DNA from: Mycoplasmoidaceae bacterium
GTDB lineage: Bacteria > Bacillota_I > Bacilli_A > Mycoplasmatales > Mycoplasmoidaceae
Direction of reading: 5' to 3'
Length of the DNA stretch: 64,000 bases
NCBI GenBank assembly: GCA_024427265.1
Contig: JAKSVP010000002.1
Location: 1-64,000 of the forward strand
Under the pieces are notes generated by a model. That model ran no database searches and was not told the DNA's origin. It saw nothing but the letters and a program-made list of their open reading frames with translations. Below are positions 19,925 to 30,143 of this stretch, piece by piece (the stretch's first letter is position 1; each line of letters begins with the position of its first letter). Both the position numbers and the translations under genes were made by a program.

Positions 19925-20230
19925 TTTTATAGTTCATAAACATTTAGTTCTAATAATCAGATGAATCCATATTTGAATATAGACAAGCATCGTTATATAA
20001 ATTAGAATTATGGTTTTTTTAATTATCGCATCAATGTCTGCTGTTTCAATAAAACTTAAATATTTATTTTGAAGAATAAATATTCTATCTTTTCCAGATA
20101 TTAAATATGGCAATTCAAGTGTTGGGGCCTTCTTATTTATTTTGAAAAAGGATTTAGGGAAAGGAGTGTTGAAACGAACATCCGATCTCTCGAAAAAATC
20201 CTTAAATAAAAACTCATTTTTATTGCTCAT
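19865..20230 (-). pseudogene. Unknown ORF coupled to Fic copy 2, reading into 5S unit 12
   Basis: The ATG overlaps the Fic stop as in copy 1, but the 121-aa protein is unrelated to the copy 1 partner. The first ~95 residues (MSNKNEFLFKDFFERSDV..) end in hydrophobic sequence. With TGA read as Trp, the rest is the antisense of the 5S terminator and 5S body. This looks like a gene cut off by the 5S unit. Confidence 0.5.
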
Positions 20231-21216
20231 TATTCTTTAATTTCCCATTTCCCAATTTTTCTTCCACCTGATCTAATAAGAATATTTTTCTTTTTTAAAA
20301 TAGCTAGATAATTTTTAACAGTTTTTTCTGAAACACCGATTTTTAATGCCAACTGTCTAATGTTAATCTTTGGATTAATAGCAATGTTTTTCAATATAGA
20401 TTCCTCGTTCTTTGATAGGGAAGTTTGTCTCTTGTTTAATACATTATCAATATGCAACAATCTATTTTGTAAAATATTTTTCTCACCTAGGATTAAATTT
20501 CTTAAAAACATGATTAAAAAACTATTATCCTCATATATACCTTTGGTTAAGTTTTGATAATTGGCTCTAACTAATGCATTTCTAAAATATAGAGAGTGTT
20601 TTGCAAATAAGTCATTTGCAACATCATAGCCTAATGATCTCAAATATTTTATTAAAAATATAGCTGTGGTTCTCGTATTTCCTTCGCAGAAAACATGAAT
20701 TTGTCATAAATTGCTAATAAAAATTGCAATATGTTGAATAATCTCATCTTGGTTTAGGTGTGAGTAGTCAAAATGTCTCTCTTCATTTAGATCGTATTTT
20801 AATGTTGAGCTTAATTCTCGATAATCACCATATCTAACTGTATCGCCATTCAATACTCATTCTTCTTTTTTGAAGTTATATGTACGAATTAGTCCGGCTT
20901 TGTCATATATTCCATCAAACAAGTGCCGATGAATAGACATATAACCCTCAGGACTAAAAGTAAAATTATCATCTGAAAGAATGTCAGTTATACGGCTTGC
21001 CACTAGATCCGCTTCTTTATACTCGTCAACGTCCTTTCCTTTTTTTTCTTCGTAGTACGAATTGATAAATTTTGTTAGTTGGCTAACATTAATTTTTCCT
21101 GCAACATATTTATTCTTTAGATCAATAAAATATTTCGAATTAGATAAATTATCGACTTTTTGCAAACCGATAGCTGTTTCAATTAAATATTTTTTTGAAT
21201 AAGTATTTGAACTCAT
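20230..21216 (-). CDS. Fic-family protein with C-terminal winged HTH (copy 2)
   Basis: Almost identical to 7024-8010c at a constant offset of 13,206 nt; only the last few codons differ (KIGKWEIKE instead of KIGSWEIKK). It has the same HVFCEGNTRTT active site, HTH, and leaderless-type promoter. The block boundary falls inside the last codons, after which the downstream gene differs. Near identity implies recent duplication or gene conversion. Confidence 0.85.
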
Positions 21217-21222
21217 ATAGCA

Positions 21223-21370
21223 ATTATACACTAAAAAACTTTATTTTACCCAAAAGAATTACCCAAAGAAAACCGTAGGTTTCATCACTATTAACACAAA
21301 ATCTTCTACTTTCTTTCTGCCTGCACAAATGACAAAAAAATGGTAATTACCCAAAAGAATTACCCAAATA
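21223..21370 (-). promoter_or_regulatory. Fic copy 2 promoter with TTACCCAAA operators
   Basis: Duplicate of 8017-8164: same -10 and two pairs of TTACCCAAA repeats. Confidence 0.5.
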
Positions 21371-21398
21371 CATTTTTAAATTATGAAAATTATCTATA

Positions 21399-21568
21399 TA
21401 TAATCAATGTCCACTTGGCTAATTACACCTAGTTTTGGCTTGGCGGTGGCGGAAACATTTCCACTTTATTAAAGGTAAAGAACGGAACGTCTCCGGCATG
21501 TCATATTATGGTCGTGTGTATCGAACCATATATTCCGAAAAAACTCAGGCGAATATCTGAGTTTTTTC
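21399..21568 (+). ncRNA. Putative structured ncRNA, copy 2
   Basis: Identical in promoter, hairpins and terminator to the ncRNA at 8193-8362. Conservation could reflect recent duplication only, so it adds no independent evidence for function. Confidence 0.55.
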
Positions 21569-21649
21569 TTTTGCTAATTGAAAACAACGAAAAATAGACA
21601 GATTGGCCTCGCCTTTTTCTTCTAGGCTCGCAATTACTACAAAGTTAGA

Positions 21650-21710
21650 ACCGATGACGATTAACAAAAGCTAATCGTGATGAGCTAAAGCTCATCATTT
21701 AAACCATAGG
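21650..21710 (+). repeat. Three-way-junction element, copy 4
   Basis: Hairpin 1 is CGATTAAC/GCTAATCG and hairpin 2 is GATGAGCT/AGCTCATC, ending ACCATAGG before 5S unit 13. The bases AAAAGC differ from copy 2 in the loop and one stem position. Confidence 0.6.
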
Positions 21711-21720
21711 ATCATATAAA

Positions 21721-21859
21721 CAGCGTTAATATTGTCGGGGAAATACCTGTTTTCATCCCTCAACACAGAAGTCAAACCCTATGAAGGGCAATGCACCCGC
21801 TTAAAGAATAAAAAGACGTTGCTTTAATGGAAAAACTAGGGGGAAACTCCTAGTTTTTT
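21721..21859 (+). repeat. 5S rRNA-derived unit 13 with terminator
   Basis: Starts CAGCGTTAATATTGTCGGGG; CCTCAACACAG loop; CGCTTAAAG helix IV; ends GACGTTGC at 21822. Terminator follows. Confidence 0.8.
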
Positions 21860-21889
21860 AATAAATCAACCGCATACAATTTGTATACA

Positions 21890-21986
21890 GTTCAAAATCA
21901 TTTAGAACAGGTTCAGTAATGAATTAAACGAAAAGTGGAGATAAACTATTACTTTCTTTCCATTGAACCTCTTAACCAGTTAAAAA
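21890..21986 (-). repeat. Interspersed ~100-nt element, copy 1
   Basis: On the minus strand it reads TTTTTAAC..GGTTCAATG..AGAAAGTAATAGTTTA..GAACCTGTTCTAAATG. It resembles 42302-42412 and 48178-48290 on the plus strand. Confidence 0.5.
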
Positions 21987-22004
21987 CAATTAAAAAATGA
22001 AGTA

Positions 22005-22943
22005 TTACTTCATTTTTTGTCAACATTTGGTTTTTAAGAATTGTTTAATGTTATTTGGTTTAGATTCATAATATAGCACTAATTGTTTACGGAAGTAATT
22101 AATTTCTTTTTCAGGAATGACAATCATTCCTTTACCATGTGAAATTAAATAATGGTTGGCATAAATAACACCAGTTCTTTTATTACCATCTAAATAAATT
22201 TGTGTTTTCATTACATATAGTAATAATTCAATAGCAATATCAATTGCTTTTGCTTTTGACATTATTAATTTTTTAATGTGATCAATTACATCAACTTCAA
22301 TAGGGATAGGCGGAGCATATGATGCACCACGAATAGAAACTGGGACATGTCTAATTCTTCCACCATCATCATAAAAACCTTCGTTCACCATTTTAGCTAT
22401 TCATGAACATAGATAATAGTCAGATGGAGATTTAACTACATCTTCATCTAAGATAAATTCTCATGCATGTTTAAGGTTAAGAATCTTTTGTACATCACTA
22501 GCCCTTAAACCTTTGACTTTTCCATTATCAATAATGTCTTCCGTTTGAGGAAAAGTAGTAGCTATCCCTTCAAGTATAGCTTGAGTATAAATGTTATGTT
22601 TAACATTTGCCCTAGCAAATTCAACATTTAATAATATATTGTTTGGTAATTGTGTTGCATCATATCCTAATAGAGCTAATTGTTTATTAACATGACGAAG
22701 TTGTTTTGTTAATAAACGATGTTGTCTACATACCCTTAAAACATTGTCAAATAAATCTTTTGAGTAAGGACCAACATATGTAGACTTAATTTTGGCACCA
22801 TCTCTTTTACGGACATAAAGGTATTTTGATCCATTATTAATTTTAATATCTGGTGTTCCAGAGTATGGTAATAGAGATAAATGAGCAGTAATTTCTGCTC
22901 TTTCCATTAACAATGTTTTTGTTTGATTAATACTTGTTTTCAT
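22005..22943 (-). CDS. Fic-like protein, Gln-type motif (paralogue)
   Basis: A 312-aa protein, same length and layout as 13677-14615: N-terminal helices, YSGTPDIKINNGSKYLYVR hairpin domain, then a Fic fold with QIYLDGNKRTGVIYAN, again with Gln instead of the catalytic His. The C-terminus is extended to ..KCWQKMK by reading TGA as Trp. Its operator differs completely from that of the plus-strand paralogue. Probably a regulated non-canonical Fic; activity unknown. Confidence 0.8.
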
Positions 22944-22945
22944 TG

Positions 22946-22988
22946 TTGGGGAACTTTCTTATCGATATTATAGCAAAATGTTCCCCAA
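22946..22988 (-). promoter_or_regulatory. Fic promoter with TTGGGGAAC palindrome
   Basis: TTGGGGAAC at 22946-22954 and GTTCCCCAA at 22980-22988 form a perfect 9-bp inverted repeat flanking the minus-strand -10 (22967-22972). The proximal half-site touches the start codon. A repressor bound here would cover the promoter. Confidence 0.65.
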
Positions 22989-23015
22989 CTTATACAAATA
23001 TTTAAATTTTCAAAT

Positions 23016-23100
23016 CGATGAAGTCGAATGCATCCGCTGGGGAGAATAGAAAGACATTGCTTTAATGAAAAAACTAGGGGAAAACTCCTAGTTTTTTCTT
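23016..23100 (+). repeat. 5S rRNA-derived unit 14 (3' half) with terminator
   Basis: From CGATGAAGTCGAATG on it matches other units; the 5' half is absent. GACATTGC ends it at 23060. This is the last unit of the array; none was seen in the following 41 kb. Confidence 0.75.
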
Positions 23101-23116
23101 TTATAATATAGACATT

Positions 23117-24085
23117 ATGAAAAAGATATTGATTCCAACATTATTAACATTATCATCAACACCATTAATTTGTTTAGCTGGGTGTAATGAACCAAAAGAA
23201 CCTATAGGAGACCGCCTTGACTTTAATACATGTGATTGGTCAGAAATTATTAATGCATGTAATAAATTAGAAGAAGGTGAAATAACAAATGCTGAATTTT
23301 GTAAAAAATTCAAGTTTGATTCAACACCAGCTAAAAATTTAAATGACTTTGTTGGTAAAACTAGAATAGTTAACATAAATAGTCAAGACCATATTGTAAG
23401 AGTCGATGGTGTTAAACAAGATTATTTAGATGAAACACATGAGCAACCAGTTGTTTTCACTTTTGAATTTGAAAATTTAATAAGTGGTGTTAATGGTAGT
23501 GCGATAAAGACTAAATGAAATACAGCTAATATCAAAAATTATTGAGAATCAACATTATGCGATTTTTTAAATAATGATGAAGATGATGGCGTTACAAGTG
23601 TTTATGAAATGATTAAAGCATCTAACGAAACATTAGCTCAAGGAATTAAAAGCGTTAGTCGTGGAGTTAATACAGATGTTGATGAAGACAAAACATATGT
23701 TTTAATAACAAAAAATACAAAATTATTTTGTCCTGTATTAAGCAATTTATTTTCACTAACAGGTCTTAGTGGCAATGACCAAGAATGAATTAGCAATGAT
23801 GAAGCAAAACAATATTGCAATGAGGGTCAACAATATAAATATTATGCTAACCAAATAAAAAATGGAAAAGTTGTAATTGATGATTCTAATAATGATTCTA
23901 AGTGGCAACATTATCCATGCATAATTAAGAAAGATTGCAAAAATGCAACTGATTATTATTGATTAACTTCACTAATAACAACATCTGAAATTGAAGGTTC
24001 TGCTTGATATTGTTGTCCAGATGCTAAATTGTATTACCGTGTCGTAGACCAATTAGACCCAGTGGCACCTTGTTTCTGCCTTTAA
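23117..24085 (+). CDS. Lipoprotein with DUF6273-like C-terminus
   Basis: A 322-aa lipoprotein (ICLAGC). The middle section CDWSEIINACNKLEEGEITN..NDFVGKTRIV matches the frameshifted lipoprotein at 8687. The end YYWLTSLITTSEIEG..VAPCFCL is the same type of C-terminal domain as there (YWL.SP .. VAPAFCI). Here the frame is intact, with four TGA read as Trp. TATAAT at 23102-23107 is fused to the 5S terminator T-run, 9 nt from ATG. Probably a surface protein of unknown ligand. Confidence 0.8.
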
Positions 24086-24090
24086 TAATC

Positions 24091-24117
24091 AAAACTAGAG
24101 CTAAAGCTCTAGTTTTT
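24091..24117. terminator. Bidirectional terminator
   Basis: AAAACTAGAGCT and AGCTCTAGTTTTT arms between convergent genes 23117 (plus) and 24121 (minus). Confidence 0.8.
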
Positions 24118-24120
24118 ATA

Positions 24121-25050
24121 CTATCACCAAGCTTTATCTGGTTTCTTGCTAAATTTGTTATAGTTTCAATATTGCCATCAAATTTTGCTTTTAACATCAC
24201 CATATTTTCAAATTCAACGACAGAAAACAAAATTTTTAAGGACAATACCAAACATAGAACCTAAGAATAGAAGCATAACCATTAAGAATGGGAACATAGC
24301 TTCTCTTGGTAACATTGTGAAGATATCATGCACAGCATGATATTCTCCAACAAACAAGTCTTCCCCTGGAACTCACATTGCTTTAGCTTCAGCAACAGTG
24401 ATATAGTCATTAGGAACTAAACCTGAAGCAAATCATCTTGTTCCTGTTGCACCTATAACAATACCTACATAACCTAAGAAGATAATAAAACTACCTAAAG
24501 ATTCAAGTCAAGTTCTTCAATTAGACTTAGGAGTATTTAATAATACACCTGTTGCAAGTAATATTTGCAAGGCGTGCATAATAAAATATCCTTTTTCTCT
24601 ATTAAGACCAAGGAAGATAAATTCTGCAGTCATTTGAGCATTAATATCTCGTACTGCAGTATTTATTTCAGGCAAACCTGAAAGAGTTAATACACCACCA
24701 ACTAATGCAATAGGAGCAAAGATTCTTGCTAACCTTCTACTTGGATCAGCTATTAACGAGATACAAGTTAAAGAAAAGAACATAGGACAAGCATCTAACA
24801 TAAATGCTCTTGAAATAGTTTTACTATTTCAGAAAGAACCTGGAGTAGCATAAATTACAGTATGTGTAGATCAATATCTATTTCAATCTGAGACAAATCT
24901 TACACCAAATACTCAAAAGAATGAAATAACTGCTATTGCTAATCAAAACCAATATGTATTAGTTATAAACTTAATTTTGCTATTTAAAAAGATCATAGCA
25001 ACAACTAAGCTAACAACTATCATTACTAAACCAAAACCAGCTCAATTCAT
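24121..25050 (-). CDS. Multi-TM membrane protein, YwaF/DUF5378-like
   Basis: A 309-aa protein with about seven hydrophobic helices (MNWAGFGLVMIVVSLVVAMI, WFWLAIAVISFFWVF, MFFSLTCISLIADPSRR, IFAPIALVGGVLTLSG, HALQILLATGVLL, GSFIIFLGYVGIVIGA, MFPFLMVMLLFLGSM). The layout recalls YwaF-type and mycoplasma DUF5378 proteins; this is from memory. The Trp-rich tail after the last helix is odd and may result from a frameshift near 24230. Eight or more TGA codons are read as Trp. Function unknown. Confidence 0.7.
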
Positions 25051-25154
25051 TACTTTGATCTCTCTTTATTAACAATATGTTAATAATTATAAGATTATTA
25101 TGAAAAAACTAGACATGTCGAAGACACATATTTTTGTTTATATATAATAAAAGT

Positions 25155-26000
25155 ATGAAACATAGTTTATTATTTACAATTCCAAGTCTTGCTTTAGTTG
25201 GTAGTTGTGGTCTAAGTATTAGTGCTTGTAAACCCCAACAACCAGTGATTACTTATAAATCAATGGAAGTGCTTACATTTCAACCATTTTTTAGTGGTAC
25301 ACATGTTGAACCAACTGTAAAAGGCTGAGAAATACCAGATGGTTTTGATGCTTATACTGATTTATTACCAGGTGCAGGAGATTATCTAAAAGATCATATT
25401 GATACTATTGAATATAATGGTCCTTCCCAAGACGCATATATTTGTGCTGATTTACTAAGTAAATTAGGAAAGAACCAAATTATTATGTTTGAAGGACATG
25501 GTTCATTTACTTCTTTAGGTATCCAAGATGATCCATACACTTATAGTGTTATGTGAACGGGACGTACTTGAGGTACACAACCTGTTTTGCAAGATGACAT
25601 TGATGAATTTAGAATTATTAATGCAGAAGGTAATGAAGCAATCTCTATGTACTTTATTGAACAATATGTGGGAGATCTAGATGGATCAATTGTTTATTTA
25701 GGAAATTGCTTTAGTGGTCGTGAAGTAACATTTGCTCAAACATTTTTAAATAAAGGTGCTGAAGCAGTTATTGGTAATTCAGATACTATTCAAGTTGCCT
25801 ACAATAGTTTAATTGAATACACAACAATTAAAAAATTAGGGGAAATAAATAAGAAAACTAAAAAACCATATACACTATATGAAGCATTGGAATATGCTAA
25901 AAGTATCTATGGTAAAACTGATAAAGAAAAATATTCTGCAGCAAACGGAGCTGAACCAATACTATTTGGTAATCCTAATTTCCGTCTATCTAAAAACTAG
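25155..26000 (+). CDS. Clan CD (caspase/gingipain-fold) cysteine peptidase-like lipoprotein
   Basis: A 281-aa lipoprotein (SISAC). The predicted catalytic pair is visible: His in IIMFEGHGSF (about residue 117) and Cys in IVYLGNCFSG (about residue 189), each after a hydrophobic strand, as in C25/C11/CHAT-type enzymes. The following GAEAVIGNSDTIQV also fits the fold. It could cleave host or own surface proteins. No pro-domain is evident. The next gene is an unrelated lipoprotein beyond a terminator. Confidence 0.7.
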
Positions 26001-26050
26001 AGCTTAAATACTAACAATTAATGGTCAAGAAGTAACTATTCATACAAATT

Positions 26051-26080
26051 AAAAAAACTAGGGCTGTCCCTAGTTTTTTA
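26051..26080 (+). terminator. Intrinsic terminator
   Basis: AAAAAACTAGGG and CCCTAGTTTTTT arms with a CTGT loop. The same ACTAGG core as the 5S terminators, but no 5S sequence is attached. The next TATAAT begins 13 nt after it. Confidence 0.85.
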
Positions 26081-26098
26081 TTTATATATAATGATTTT

Positions 26099-26797
26099 AT
26101 GAAAAAGATTTTAATACCAGCACTATTAACAACTAGCATTGTCCCAATGGTTAGTATGATTTCTTGTGGTGAAGATTTTAAACCCGCTCCAGAAGAAAAA
26201 ACAATTGTAATAGATGGAATTCCATCTGAACAAGTTCAAGGAACTGTGGCTTCTATTGGAACACTTGATGTAACTATCTGGATGATTAAAGGAGATAGAA
26301 GAGAAAATATTACACACGATGCAGATATTGTTTTCACTTCTGGCATTTCATCCTCATTATCATATGTTAAACAATATGGTCAGATCATGTGAAATGACGA
26401 TATCACCTCTGGTTCATATCCTATTAATTTTGTCGCTACTTATGACAACATCAATTCAGATGAATATACATTAAATTTATATATAAAACCAAGACAAGGT
26501 GGATTACAGTGTTATGGAACAAAGAGTTCTTATGAAGCAAAACTAAATACGGAAGGTAAATCAGATAAGATTTCAATTGTATATGTCGATCCTTTCCGTC
26601 CTGTTGAAATTGATGTAACTTCTCAAGTAATTACATCAATAACAGCTTCCTCATCTTGCTTATGATCTTGAGATCCAACCGGCTATATGTGTTGGACACC
26701 AACAAAATCTGAAGTTCAATATAGAGCTTTAGTATCTTTTGATTATACAGGTGGATACATTTGAACTTGACAATTTACACTTTATCTAGTACCATAG
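26099..26797 (+). CDS. Lipoprotein, GIPSE-type surface family
   Basis: A 232-aa lipoprotein (SMISC) paralogous to 1346-2062: VIDGIPSEQVQGTV, SISSSLSYVKQYGQI, GTKSSYEAKLNT and WDPTGYMCWTPTKS all align. The intact frame shows what the frameshifted minus-strand paralogue at 41116-41822 should encode. Seven TGA codons are read as Trp. Role unknown; surface exposed by prediction. Confidence 0.85.
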
Positions 26798-26804
26798 CAA
26801 ACAT

Positions 26805-26830
26805 AAAAAAGAGCTAAAAGCTCTTTTTTA
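26805..26830 (+). terminator. Intrinsic terminator
   Basis: AAAAAAGAGCT and AGCTCTTTTTT arms directly after the lipoprotein stop. Confidence 0.85.
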
Positions 26831-26834
26831 ATAT

Positions 26835-26937
26835 TAACTACCTAGATTAAATAGTCTAGAAAATCTTGTGTTGAAAGTTGTTAAACTAAATAATCTTAAG
26901 ACAGAATAACATATAGATTACAAAATCCATATAAATA
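26835..26937 (+). repeat. 103-nt repeat, inverted partner of 36306-36410
   Basis: Reads TAGATTAAATAGTCTAG..CTTGTGTTGAAAGTTG..CTTAAGACAGAATAACATATAG and matches the reverse complement of 36306-36410 with only two or three differences. There the same bases encode the end of a small ORF; here they are only an upstream region. Confidence 0.8.
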
Positions 26938-26941
26938 TAAT
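26911..26941 (+). promoter_or_regulatory. Palindrome box P1 with -10
   Basis: ATATAGATT ACAA AATCCATAT, a one-mismatch copy of the palindrome found upstream of several genes to 43.3 kb, followed directly by TATAAT at 26936 and the ATG at 26950. Confidence 0.6.
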
Positions 26942-26949
26942 ATAGATAT

Positions 26950-28764
26950 ATGAAAAAGTTATTACCAATTATCTTAACAAGTTTAGCCCCTGTTACTGCT
27001 TTAACTACAGCTAGTTTAGCTAGTTGTGGTGAAAAACATATTAATAATGGTGGACTAATCCATGATGAAGATGTGTACTTCCGTACAGCAGAACTAGCAG
27101 ATACGATTAAAGTTATTGACTTAAGTGGGTTTGAAAGTGATTTGAGAGATGATATTAACACCACTTTCCAATCATTACAAGGACTAATAGTCCAACAAAC
27201 AGGAAAAGCCGAATTGTTTGTTAAAAGTGGTGTTAATGAACGTGATCGTTGGTTATATGATATGCAACATAAATACCACTTTCACATTAAAGTGGTTAAC
27301 GCTGTAGAAGACAAAGATGATACATATGATATTTGAGATGTTCTAGAAGAATATAAAGAAATATTTAATAGTAAATATGTTTTATATGTAAAGGCCGATG
27401 CTAAGTCACAAAAAGACGACGAAAGAAATAATCCATCTATTAACAATGCCACAATGATTAGTGCATGTGACCATTATTTAATGGCCAGTGCTCAACTATT
27501 AGCAAAATATGATAACATTTTTACAAAACTAGGTATTACAGAAGGTGCTATTGGAGTTGCTGATCCAATAACAACTTTCAACACCTATATGGATTCAACT
27601 AGAGAAAGTCACCTTAACAACAATATGTTGTTAAACCAAGATCCAGTAGATTTTGTTTTAAGAGACTATGCTATTGCTGCTAAGATTCCAACAATATGTG
27701 TTGGTTTATTAAGTGACGATCCAGGAACAAGTCAAAGAGAAATCGTTGCATCAAAAATGAAACCAAACTCACCAATCTTTGGTTGAAGTCATGGTTTTAC
27801 AACAGAATATAGTGGCTGTGGTCCAGAACAAGATTATTTAATTTGAGCAACAACTCATAAATTTAATGTTTTAGCTTCTGATCATTGCTATAACTTATCA
27901 TTCTATTCATATGATAAAACAGATGAACCATATAAACAACATAAGCAAGAGAAACTAACTGCTGATCCAAACAAACACTATTTAGCAATAGTGATGTCAG
28001 ATGGCGATAACATTCAATGAATGCAAAATGATTTTCTAACATCTGGCGAATATTGAGGAAGCCCATATCGTGGAGAATTCCCAATTAGTTGGACTATTTC
28101 TCCAACACCGATAGATTTAAACAATAGTATATTAGAAGAATTGTATGCAACAGCAACAGACAATGATGAACTAATTGCTGGACCTAGTGGTTATGCATAT
28201 ATCAACCCAGGTTGATATTGACAAGATGATTTAAAAGCTGACTTTCAAGAATTTGCTCAACGTACAGCAGGTTATATGCATGACTGTGATTTGTCTATCG
28301 CTAACCCGCTAGACTTTAAATATCCAAATTATGATCCAGAACATCCAGGTGTGGTTGATTCTATGAAACCATATATGGATCAAGATCAAATTAAAGGTTT
28401 AGTATGATCATTAGATGGCTTATCTCTAGATGGTCATGGTTCAATTGATTGAATCAATGACAAACCATTATTAAGTTTTAGAGAAGGTATTTGAGATAAT
28501 CCTTATCTATGACGTGATAAAGTTCTAGAAAGAATTAAAAATTATCCACGTGACATCCATGATATTGATGGCTATACTGCCTTAGTAGTTAATGTGTGAG
28601 CATCAGAAGGTAAGATGTACAACATTAAAGAATTTGTTGACCAATTGCCTGATGATGTAGAGCTTGTCACAATCAGTCAATTATTACAATTAATTAGTGA
28701 TAATGTTCCTCATGTTCATGATGTTCCAACTGATTTTCCTATCCCACCAGAACCAGGACAATAA
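26950..28764 (+). CDS. GxGYxYP-family lipoprotein
   Basis: A 604-aa lipoprotein (SLASC). It has the layout of GxGYxYP proteins: an N-terminal domain (DTIKVIDLSGFESDLRDD.. TFQSLQGLIVQ) and a C-terminal domain with HYLAIVMSDGDNIQWMQND and AGPSGYAYINPGWY, the latter being the name-giving motif (here GPSGYAYINP). These proteins are thought to be glycoside-hydrolase-like and are common in Bacteroidetes and gut bacteria; the substrate is unknown. It is under a palindrome-box promoter with a leaderless-type start. Confidence 0.85.
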
Positions 28765-28790
28765 AAAAAGAGCTTAAAGCTCTTTTTTAA
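28764..28790. terminator. Bidirectional terminator
   Basis: AAAAAAAGAGCTT and AAGCTCTTTTTT arms between convergent genes ending at 28764 and 28791. Confidence 0.85.
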
Positions 28791-29537
28791 TTATTTACTT
28801 GGACGAACAGTGATATTTTTAAAGTAATTAGAAGTGCACCATAGTAAATTGCCTCATATGAAATCACAAATAAAGCTGGCTAAATCTGGATCAGGGCGGT
28901 CCATTATTTCTTTAATAACATCTCTATTGTATGTTTTATTGTTATCATTAACAATGAATTTGTCTCCATCTTTTGTAATTTCTGGCATTGTAATTGAGTA
29001 TTTTGTATCTTCCTTTTTCATATAATCACTGACAAAACCTACATTAGTGTAACTTTGGTACATATTATATTCACAAGTTATAGGCATATTTTTAATAGTA
29101 AATGTTCGATTCTTAAATTCTAATGTGCTTTCATTATATTTAATAGTTCCATCAAGAAGTATTTTTCCATCAAATCTGAAAAAATTTGGGTCCATTAATT
29201 TTTCAACATCATAAATCTTCTTAGTTGTGAATGATATTTTTCTTAAATCGAAAGAATCTCCTTCATCTTCAGCAGCTTTATAAATAGAATAAACCATATC
29301 ATCTGAAAAAATCTTCTTGTTAGTGCTTGTTAGATCATCATGGTATGCTACAGTTAAGGCATTCACATTAAGTACACTACCAGGTCTTTTTGGATGTATT
29401 GGTAAATATTCTCCTTGTCCTTTTTTTCAAGAACATGTATAACCAGTTTTACCTTTACTACATGATGTAGCTAGAGGGGTAGCAACACTTGCTACACTAG
29501 CTATAGTAGCAAATGGCAATATATACTTTAATTTCAT
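28791..29537 (-). CDS. Lipoprotein of unknown function
   Basis: A 248-aa lipoprotein. Signal peptide MKLKYILPFATIASVASVA ends at ATSC, followed by a basic KGKTGYTC stretch. The body is mixed alpha/beta with the sequence NRTFTIKNMPITCEYNMYQS. Two TGA codons are read as Trp. No family recognised. Start fixed by the signal peptide and an AAAG region upstream. It is convergent with the GxGYxYP gene and shares its terminator. Confidence 0.75.
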
Positions 29538-29591
29538 CTTTCAATTCCTTTAATTACCTATATAGTAATTATATAAATATATAATTTAGTT

Positions 29592-30131
29592 ATGAAACAG
29601 ATTAAATTAAAAGATATTAAAGTTAACCCATTTAGTTTAGTAGGCAATGGCTGAATGGTTATTTCCGCAGGCAATAAGAGAGCTTATAACATGATGACAG
29701 CAAGCTGAGGCCATTTAGGAGCACTATGAGGTCATGGTCTAGATGGCAAACCAACAGCTGAAATCTTTGTTAGACCAACAAGATATACAGATAAATTTAT
29801 TAAAAAGAGTAATTATTTTGTTTTATCTTTCTTTGACCACAACAAATATAAAAAAGATCTTTTATATATTGGTAGTCATTCAGGAAAAGACGGAAACAAA
29901 ATTAAACATACAAAGTTACATGTTCAATTTATTGATAATCTTCCTTGCTTCAAAGAAGCATGTTTAACATTGATCTGTAAAAAGATCTATGTTGGTATGA
30001 TTAAAGAAGCAGGATTTATAGATAAGAAGATTATTAATGAATTTTATAATGAAAAAGCACCAACAATCTATAACAAACCAGATTGACATAATGTATATGT
30101 TGGTGAAATAGTAAAAGCATATAATAAATAA
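29592..30131 (+). CDS. Flavin reductase family protein
   Basis: A 179-aa cytoplasmic protein. N-terminal KVNPFSLVGNGWMVISAGN and NMMTASWGHLGALW match the FMN-binding start of flavin-reductase/flavoredoxin proteins (TASWG), then EIFVRPTRYTDKFI and YIGSHSGKDGNKI. It should bind FMN and reduce it or an attached substrate with NAD(P)H. A lipoprotein follows 12 nt downstream with a GAGG site, so the two are probably one operon. Confidence 0.85.
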
Positions 30132-30143
30132 GAGGTAATAAAT

